Shown: positions 22,940 to 28,114 of the stretch, piece after piece
How the letters are laid out: each line of letters starts with the position of its first letter
Position numbering within the stretch: the first letter of the stretch is position 1
From: CAYXRK01 sp964467615
GTDB taxonomy: Bacteria > Hydrogenedentota > Hydrogenedentia > Hydrogenedentales > GCA-2746185
DNA: 28,114 bases
Assembly (NCBI GenBank): GCA_964467615.1
Contig: CAYXRK010000048.1
Coordinates: forward strand, 1-28,114
Direction: 5' to 3'
Notes under the pieces: generated by a model
What the model was told of the DNA's origin: nothing
Seen by the model: only the letters and a program-made list of their open reading frames with translations
The model's database searches: none
Translations under genes and position numbers: made by a program

Positions 22940-24163
22940 TTAGCGAGCGTGTGCGAAGGCGCGACCACGAGGCCGCCGGGCCGGAGCGCGCCGGCCACCG
23001 GATTGCTGCCTGGAGGCGGCCGGCGGATACAACGAAAGCACCGTCACGGCGCCTTCCCATGCGGTCTGCGGAATCTTCTTGCCGAGGCCGCGTTCAATCG
23101 CGCCGAGGTCTTGAAAGTCCTGCGGGCTGACGAAGGTAATCGCGTCACCCGAAGCGTTGTTGCGGGCCGTCCTGCCGATACGGTGAACGTAGTCGTCGAA
23201 TGAACCGGGCACATCGTAGTTCACGACATGTGTTACGCCCAGGACATCGAGCCCGCGCGCGGCAACGTCCGTCGCGACAAGGATGGTGCTGCGCCCGCGG
23301 CGAAACGCATCAAGCGCGCGTTGGCGCTGCGACTGCGAATGCCCGCCGTGCAACGACTGCGCCTTGAAACCTTTCTTCAGAAGTGCGTCCGCAACGCGGT
23401 CCGTGCGCGACTTGGTCCGCGTGAACACAATCGCGGATTCGACCTCGACCTCGTCCAATATCTTGGCGAGCAGTCCGGTTTTTCCCGCGTGGTCGACGGT
23501 GTAGACGCTTTGGCGCACGGCGTCGACCGGTTTCGAGGTCACGCCAACGTCGAAGCGCAACGGATCGTGCATCATCACTTTCGTGAGCCGCTCGATTTCC
23601 TGCGGAAACGTCGCCGAGAACATAAGCGTTTGCCGCGAGGTAGGCAAGGTATCCATCACGCGTCGAATGTCGGGCAAGAAGCCCATGTCGAGCATGCGGT
23701 CCGCTTCATCGAGGACCAAAATCTCTACGTCGCGAAAACGTGTGTTGCCTTGCCGCACGTGGTCGAGAAGCCGTCCCGGCGTGGCGACGACAACGTCGAC
23801 ACCCGCGCGAAGCGCTTTGGTTTGGGGCAACATTCCGACGCCGCCATAGACGCACGCGGAACGGAGTCCCAACGGGGCGCAAAACGAATCGAGCACGGAG
23901 TGGACCTGCACGGCGAGTTCGCGCGTTGGCGCGAGCACGACCATTCGGGTGCCGCCGTTGGAGCGGCCCTCCGCGAGGAGGGTCAAACACGGCAAACCAA
24001 ACGCGAGGGTCTTGCCTGTGCCCGTCTGCGCGACCGCAATGACATCGCGGTCTTCAAGCGCCGCCGGAATGGCAAGCTCCTGCACGGGTGTTGGGATCGT
24101 GATGCCCTGCTTCTCAAGAACGCGGAGGCATCGAGGATCGACTAAAAATTGATGGAACGACAT
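22940..24163 (-). CDS. DEAD-box ATP-dependent RNA helicase (RhlE-like)
   Basis: A 407-residue helicase that unwinds short RNA duplexes, acting on ribosomes or mRNA decay. All motifs are seen in order: Q motif in GITIPTPVQELAIPA, motif I AQTGTGKT, Ia APTRELAVQ, motif II DEAD (VLDEADRML), III SAT, IV IVFTRTKSR, V ATDVAARGLD, VI HRIGRTAR. The C-terminal tail (about 375-407) is basic and rich in Arg, Ala and Gly, as in RhlE, for RNA contact. The start ATG 24163 has AAGGGAA upstream. It has its own promoter, a leader of about 170 bases and its own terminator, so it is a monocistronic unit. RhlE, DeaD or CshA naming is not decided from this window. Confidence 0.95.
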   Translation of the reverse strand: MSFHQFLVDPRCLRVLEKQGITIPTPVQELAIPAALEDRDVIAVAQTGTGKTLAFGLPCLTLLAEGRSNGGTRMVVLAPTRELAVQVHSVLDSFCAPLGLRSACVYGGVGMLPQTKALRAGVDVVVATPGRLLDHVRQGNTRFRDVEILVLDEADRMLDMGFLPDIRRVMDTLPTSRQTLMFSATFPQEIERLTKVMMHDPLRFDVGVTSKPVDAVRQSVYTVDHAGKTGLLAKILDEVEVESAIVFTRTKSRTDRVADALLKKGFKAQSLHGGHSQSQRQRALDAFRRGRSTILVATDVAARGLDVLGVTHVVNYDVPGSFDDYVHRIGRTARNNASGDAITFVSPQDFQDLGAIERGLGKKIPQTAWEGAVTVLSLYPPAASRQQSGGRRAPARRPRGRAFAHAR

Positions 24164-24336
24164 ACTGGTGTTTCCCTTTCGTTGCCGGCGGACAGAATGC
24201 GCCAGCGGCTGAGGTCACCGGCTCAGCACTAACTACTGGGAAACGACGCGAAGGCGAGCGCCCAAATGCGAGGTGAGCAAGTGAAGCAGAGGATTCTGCT
24301 TGGAGGGTCCGTCGAGAATTCGGCAGACCCAAACTT
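24164..24336 (-). promoter_or_regulatory. Long 5' leader of the DEAD-box helicase gene
   Basis: From the likely start near 24336 to the ATG is about 170 bases, with no open frame. It holds a perfect hairpin AAGCAGA-ATCC-TCTGCTT (24284-24301). DEAD-box helicase genes often have long leaders that act in cold-shock or self-regulation; this reading is inference. Confidence 0.4.
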
Positions 24337-24342
24337 GAAGTA

Positions 24343-24371
24343 AGTATACCGCGTGATTCCCGGAATAGCAA
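24343..24371 (-). promoter_or_regulatory. Sigma70-like promoter of the DEAD-box helicase gene
   Basis: On the minus strand TTGCTA (24366-24371, 4 of 6) and TATACT (24343-24348, 5 of 6) are 17 bases apart. It lies just after the histidine phosphatase stop, so the helicase is uncoupled from that gene. Confidence 0.65.
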
Positions 24372-24394
24372 ATGATATTTTCCCGCGCCTTCCG

Positions 24395-25015
24395 TCACCC
24401 CCCCGTGACGTGCGCGCCGGGGTGCGCGGGCTCGTCGAGGTGGGAGTCGTCGCCGAGCACCTCTAGCGACCATTTCCCGTTGTAACTGGCGACGGTCAAC
24501 GAGGCGTTCGGCCAGCGGGTCGCGGCGATTTCTTCTACCGATTGCCCGACGCACACGCGCAAGAACACAGCGCAAACCATGCCATGCGTGACGACGGCCA
24601 CGGCGCGGTCACGCCCGGCCTCTCGTTTTGAAATATCCCCGAATACGTCGGCCACGCGCTGCGCGAAAACATCGGCGTGCTCGCCGTTCGGCGGTTGGTA
24701 TCCGGGGTCGGTGAAGAACCGCGGGGATTCTCCGTGATCGTACGGCAGGCCCGTCAGATCGCCGGGGTGTCGCTCGCGCAAGTCGGGCAGGTACTCGATC
24801 GGCGCTCGCGTGTGCGCCCCGATAATCGCTGCCGTCATCGCCGCTCGCCGCAAGTCGCTGGCGTAAATGTGATCAACCGGCATGTCCGCCAGACGCCGGC
24901 CCAGCGCGGCGGCCTGGGCGATCCCGCGGTCATTGAGCGGCACCTCTTCGTGCCCCTGCATGACGCGCTTGACGTTGTGGTCGGTTTCGCCGTGGCGAAT
25001 GAGGTACAGCTTCAT
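24395..25015 (-). CDS. Histidine phosphatase superfamily protein (phosphoglycerate mutase-like)
   Basis: A 206-residue enzyme of the branch that forms a phospho-His. Catalytic His8 stands in LIRHGETDHN, the family signature; the second core His is in VVTHGMVCA (about 142), and Arg and Glu in YASDLRRAAMTA and LRERHPGDLTG complete the pocket. The family includes cofactor-dependent phosphoglycerate mutases, CobC and broad phosphatases; the short form (about 200) here points to phosphatase rather than dPGM (about 250). The start ATG follows the small GspF-N-like gene by 27 bases, likely one transcript from the promoter at 25261. Substrate unknown. Confidence 0.9.
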   Translation of the reverse strand: MKLYLIRHGETDHNVKRVMQGHEEVPLNDRGIAQAAALGRRLADMPVDHIYASDLRRAAMTAAIIGAHTRAPIEYLPDLRERHPGDLTGLPYDHGESPRFFTDPGYQPPNGEHADVFAQRVADVFGDISKREAGRDRAVAVVTHGMVCAVFLRVCVGQSVEEIAATRWPNASLTVASYNGKWSLEVLGDDSHLDEPAHPGAHVTGG

Positions 25016-25042
25016 GCGATGCGGCGAAACAACGGATCGAGA

Positions 25043-25237
25043 TTAGCGAATATCGGCGTCAAACCACCGCAAAAGACCGACAAATCCCTTGGCCTGACGC
25101 AACATGGTCGCCTTGAGGCCGCGCTCGCGAAGTTTTTCCTTCGCGTCGTGGCGAGATCGCGCGATGACGACGCCCCCAACAAACGACTTCTCATCGTCGC
25201 CCTCGGCGCGAATGGCATGGTATTCATACGTAGGCAT
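25043..25237 (-). CDS. Small protein resembling the N-terminal segment of GspF/PilC
   Basis: A 64-residue protein, start MPTYEYHAIRAEG, with SFVGGVVIARSRHDAKEKLRERGLKATML. This follows the pattern of GspF N-termini (PxYxYxAxxxxG...G...A.s...A...LRerGL), but no membrane helices or T2SSF domain come after it; the frame stops after WFDADIR. GGAGA stands eight bases before the ATG, and a good promoter lies 23 bases further, so it seems a true gene and not a fragment. It may be a stand-alone domain that binds a nucleotide-type or secretion partner; I do not know its function. The histidine phosphatase gene follows by 27 bases. Another frame (25012-25227) overlaps it but shows no signal. Confidence 0.6.
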   Translation of the reverse strand: MPTYEYHAIRAEGDDEKSFVGGVVIARSRHDAKEKLRERGLKATMLRQAKGFVGLLRWFDADIR

Positions 25238-25260
25238 GATCCATTCTCCGAGCTGGCACT

Positions 25261-25288
25261 AGTATAACCGTCTGCGAAGCGAAATCAA
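25261..25288 (-). promoter_or_regulatory. Sigma70-like promoter of the small protein and histidine phosphatase genes
   Basis: On the minus strand TTGATT (25283-25288, 4 of 6) and TATACT (25261-25266, 5 of 6) are 16 bases apart, ending 23 bases before the ATG at 25237. It lies behind the beta-CASP stop at 25338. Confidence 0.6.
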
Positions 25289-25337
25289 TGTAAAATCTTT
25301 GGAAATAGACGCAGGGTCGTTCACCTTCTCCAGTGAC

Positions 25338-26717
25338 CTACAGTTCAATCGGTTCGCCGCATCGCGGTATACCAACATACTTGAGACCCCGTTTCGTCAG
25401 CCCGTCCTTGAGCGACGACATAGCGTCCGATTCGCCGTGGACCAGAAAGGTCCGGGCCTGGTTCAAGACGAATCGCTCACCGAATGCGAGCAGATCCGAG
25501 CGTCCCGCGTGGCAACTGAAGGCGTTAATCACCTTGACCTCGGCCCGCAACGGGTAATACTCGCCGTAAATCCGAATGGTCGGCTGCCGCTCGACGATCC
25601 GCCGTCCCAGTGTGTGCTGCGCCTGAAAGCCTACAATAAGAATCGTGTTCTTGGGATCCGTCGCGTGGTTGCGGAGGTGGTGCAGAATGCGCCCGAACTC
25701 GCACATGCCGGACGCCGCAATGATGATGCACGGTTCCGTAAGCGCGTTGAGACGAATCGAGTCCTCGGTCTCGGAAACGTATCGAATGTTTTTCAGGCGG
25801 AATGGGTCTCCGAGCGATTCCAACACGTCGCTCGTCTCGGTGTCGAAGCAGTCTGCGTGCAGCCGAAAAATCTCCGTGATATTGACCGCGAGCGGGCTGT
25901 CCACATACACCGGCAGCGTCGGAATCTCGCCCGCGGCCTCGAGCAACTTCAGCGTGTAGACGATCTCTTGGGCGCGCTCGAGCGCGAAACTGGGGATGAT
26001 AATTTTCCCGCCCCTCGCTGATGTTTCGTTGACGATGTCCTTCAACTTCGCTTCCGCCGTAGAAAATTCATCGTGGTCGCGGTTTCCATACGTGCTTTCC
26101 ATGAGCACCACGTCAGCATGTCCCGGTGTCCACGGGTCTTGCAGGATGGGCAGTCCGTGGCGACCGATGTCCCCGGAGAACAGGGACGTCTTTTCATTGC
26201 CGTTCTCCTCGATCTGGACTTCGCACATTGCCGAACCAAGAATGTGGCCGGCGTCATGAAATGTCAGCTTCGCGCCGTTTGCGATCTCGATCGGTTGCTC
26301 GTACGGCACGGAAATGAATTGACGCATGATCCGATGCACATCGTGCTGGTCGTAAAGCGGCTCTTCATAGGAACGGCCTTTTTTCTTTAGGAAACGAGTA
26401 TCTCGGTTCTGAATATGGGCGCTGTCGAGCAGCATCAGCGAGCACAGGTCCCGCGTGGCCGGCGTCGAGTATATTCGGCCTCGGAATCCCGCGCGCCCAA
26501 GCAACGGCAAAAGGCCGGAGTGGTCGATGTGGGCGTGGCTCAGCACCATCGCGTCGAGACTTTCCGGATTGAAGTCGAGCCGCCGGTTGCGCTTGGCGGT
26601 CTCTGCCCGCGGCCCCTGAAACATGCCGCAATCGAACAGAATCCGGGTCTTGCCGAACTCGACAACGTGCTTACTTCCGGTGACTTCTTCCGCCGCCCCG
26701 AAACAGGTCAACTTCAT
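25338..26717 (-). CDS. MBL-fold beta-CASP RNA nuclease-like protein
   Basis: A 459-residue metallo-beta-lactamase protein with a beta-CASP insertion and RNA-specificity C-terminus, like YSH1/CPSF73-related bacterial exonucleases. Metal ligands: His61, His63, Asp65 and His66 in SHAHIDHSG, His158 in FHDAGHILGSA, Asp183 in FSGDIG. The beta-CASP region follows (MESTYGNRDHDE, IIIPSFALERAQEI, DSPLAVNITEIF), then ASGMCEFGRILHHL and FSCHAGRSDLL with the last His. The length is typical. It would cut or trim RNA in the cytoplasm; 5'-3' exonuclease or endonuclease modes are possible. The ATG follows GGGAGG by 11 bases. It lies 164 bases after the HDOD gene on the same strand. The gap holds no terminator or promoter I can defend. 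Confidence 0.93.
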   Translation of the reverse strand: MKLTCFGAAEEVTGSKHVVEFGKTRILFDCGMFQGPRAETAKRNRRLDFNPESLDAMVLSHAHIDHSGLLPLLGRAGFRGRIYSTPATRDLCSLMLLDSAHIQNRDTRFLKKKGRSYEEPLYDQHDVHRIMRQFISVPYEQPIEIANGAKLTFHDAGHILGSAMCEVQIEENGNEKTSLFSGDIGRHGLPILQDPWTPGHADVVLMESTYGNRDHDEFSTAEAKLKDIVNETSARGGKIIIPSFALERAQEIVYTLKLLEAAGEIPTLPVYVDSPLAVNITEIFRLHADCFDTETSDVLESLGDPFRLKNIRYVSETEDSIRLNALTEPCIIIAASGMCEFGRILHHLRNHATDPKNTILIVGFQAQHTLGRRIVERQPTIRIYGEYYPLRAEVKVINAFSCHAGRSDLLAFGERFVLNQARTFLVHGESDAMSSLKDGLTKRGLKYVGIPRCGEPIEL

Positions 26718-26881
26718 TCAAATCGATGCCTCCCGCGTGGGCCCAGACGCGCAAGGATAGTGTTATGGAATCCGCAAAACAAAAGCCGATCTCGGGAGGC
26801 ACGGGCCATACGGTCCGAGAGTATATGGAGGCGCGCGGGACTACGATTTGGCATCCCGCCGCGCGAGCGCGCTCAATTGAC

Positions 26882-28114
26882 TCACGGGGCAACGGCTTCC
26901 GACTGATTCGATCCTGCTCCCACCGCCGAGAGCGCGTAGATTTTGACAATCTCGTCCTCACGTATCGCTAGGATTTCGAACGCCGCGATCACATCGCCCG
27001 GGAAATTGCCGTCCGCAACAGTGCCCGCCGGGCGGGCCTCCGTAAGGACCGCCGCCGCAGCAACAATTTGGGTGATTTCGGGCGCGTATGCGGCCAGAGC
27101 GGGTGTGTGGTGAAATCGAATCGCCTCGCAAATGTCCGGCGGCAAGCTCCACCGCTCAGCCAACAGGTATCCCGCTTCAGGATGCGCCACGCCGAGAACG
27201 CGTTCCTCCTCGGCTACTAGCGCGTTGCCCGTGAATTTCGTCCCTATCGCTTGATAGCGGCGCGGCGCGATCTGGTGAAGGGAAAAACGACCGATGTCGT
27301 GTAGTAGACCAGCGGCGGCAACGCCGGCCCGCTTCGACTCGCCACATGAATCGCTGATGCGTTTCGCCGCCGTCGCGCAGAACAGCGCATCGTTCCAGAA
27401 GCGCGTATAGTCGAAGGGTCCTGATGATTGAAGCACGTCTATCACCGCGCTCGACACTACCGTAAGGCACGTCTCCTTCAAGCCCAACATTGTGACGGCC
27501 ATCTGAATAGTCCGAATCGCCTGCGGAAAACCGAAGGCGGAGGAATTTGCGAGTTGAAGAAGCTTCGCAGCGATCGGCGGATCCGTCTCGATGATTCGCG
27601 CGAGATCCCGCGCTGATACTGAGTTGTTCGCGGCCGCTTCCTGGATCCGCTGCACCGTGGTGGGGAGCGTTGGCAAAGAGTCGAGGCCGCGAAGCAACCG
27701 ACCGACTGCCTGCAATTTCATCGAGGACTCGAGTTGAGCGGCCTCGAAATCGCCGGCGGACTTGGGTTTGGCGCCAGAGGGGTAATACGTTTCGATGGCG
27801 CGCCGAACGTCCTCCGCGCTGCAGAGAACCGGCTTTACCCGCAGTTCCGTCAGGCGTTCAAGTTCCTCCAACGTGTCCGAATCGACAGGACAGACCATCC
27901 CAACGGTGAGAAGTTTCCCCAATCGGTCCACGGGAAACACCTCGTGTTGCTGTGCAAATTCCTTGGGGATAAGTTGTATCAACTCCGCATCGACACGATA
28001 GTTGCCCAACTCTAGGCTTGGCACATCTTTGTGGCGCGATACGAACCGGGCGAAGTCCGACGTGGCCAAGTGGCCGAGTCGAATAAGAATCTCGACGATC
28101 CGGCCGCCGTCGGC
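26882..28114 (-). CDS. HDOD-domain protein with N-terminal MshEN (T2SSE_N) domain, 5' truncated by window edge
   Basis: The frame is open to the window end, so the start is not visible; 410 residues can be read. A TTG at 28069 is only an internal possibility, because the 15 codons before it (GRIVEILIRLGHLATSDF) continue the fold. Residues up to about 115 form an MshEN/T2SSE_N domain (DAELIQLIPKEFAQQHEVFPV, LTVGMVCPVDSDTLEEL, RAIETYY), as at the start of GspE and MshE. Then comes an HDOD domain from about 140: LPTLPTTVQRIQEAA, DLARIIETDPPIAAKLLQLANSSAFG (split by me), GLLHDIGR and HPEAGYLLAERWSLP. HDOD proteins link second messengers to motility or gene control but have no proven enzyme activity. 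Output unknown; it may signal in c-di-GMP circuits along with PilZ. Confidence 0.9.
   Translation of the reverse strand, partial: ADGGRIVEILIRLGHLATSDFARFVSRHKDVPSLELGNYRVDAELIQLIPKEFAQQHEVFPVDRLGKLLTVGMVCPVDSDTLEELERLTELRVKPVLCSAEDVRRAIETYYPSGAKPKSAGDFEAAQLESSMKLQAVGRLLRGLDSLPTLPTTVQRIQEAAANNSVSARDLARIIETDPPIAAKLLQLANSSAFGFPQAIRTIQMAVTMLGLKETCLTVVSSAVIDVLQSSGPFDYTRFWNDALFCATAAKRISDSCGESKRAGVAAAGLLHDIGRFSLHQIAPRRYQAIGTKFTGNALVAEEERVLGVAHPEAGYLLAERWSLPPDICEAIRFHHTPALAAYAPEITQIVAAAAVLTEARPAGTVADGNFPGDVIAAFEILAIREDEIVKIYALSAVGAGSNQSEAVAP

Noticed and set aside
23228..24145. 305-residue plus-strand open frame over the helicase
   Set aside because: Antisense shadow; the other strand has every DEAD-box motif.
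26726..26971. 81-residue plus-strand open frame between the beta-CASP and HDOD genes
   Set aside because: It overlaps the end of the HDOD gene and has no family likeness; no ribosome-binding site.
1..28114. Mobile element, CRISPR or defence system
   Set aside because: No transposase, integrase, direct repeat array or defence gene motif was seen on either strand.

Overview
The window holds 22 protein genes, of which two run off the ends, and one tRNA. It is densely coded and GC-rich, with ATG, GTG and probably one or more alternative starts and clear Shine-Dalgarno sites. An LptD/OstA-type outer-membrane protein marks a diderm bacterium. Secreted DUF1080 and GH9 proteins, a PQQ quinoprotein and a DUF2817 protein recall Hydrogenedentota, Planctomycetota or Acidobacteriota. 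That placement is inference only; no marker gene settles the phylum. I see no prophage, insertion sequence, CRISPR array or resistance island, so this looks like chromosomal backbone.

Layout. 1-642: the 3' end of a GH9 glycosidase. 779-4711: a tight housekeeping operon aroQ - M24 peptidase - efp - accB - accC, with ATGA overlaps at the first two junctions; the same order is known in Bacillus. 4996-5424: a PilZ protein whose stop codon sits in a long hairpin. 5535-8405: a secreted GDPD phosphodiesterase, a secreted DUF1080 protein and a DUF2817 metallo-hydrolase. 8449-11541: an SDR, an atypical crotonase and a class III aminotransferase on one strand, possibly one catabolic unit. 11653-12984 (minus): tRNA-Ile2(CAU), a protein with two cyclic-nucleotide-binding folds, and a DUF2905 membrane protein. 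13075-16638 (minus): a 1187-residue LptD-like protein with an added N-terminal beta-propeller, the most unusual gene here. It diverges from a PQQ dehydrogenase at 16941. 19031-20927: a Trm112-like protein and an NAD-type aldehyde dehydrogenase closed by a textbook terminator. 21008-28114 (all minus): an SDR and aldo/keto reductase pair, a DEAD-box helicase with a long leader, a histidine phosphatase with a small GspF-N-like protein, a beta-CASP nuclease and an MshEN-HDOD protein that leaves the window.

Themes. Envelope biogenesis (LptD-like, fatty-acid acetyl-CoA carboxylase subunits), polymer and sugar breakdown outside the cytoplasm (GH9, DUF1080, PQQ, GDPD), oxidoreductive catabolism (three dehydrogenase or reductase families plus ALDH), and nucleotide or RNA signalling (PilZ, CNB, HDOD, DEAD, beta-CASP). 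Several sigma70-like promoters share a TATACT -10 box. I found no compact gene cluster that amounts to a new defence or mobile system; the best novelty candidate is the propeller-LptD fusion.
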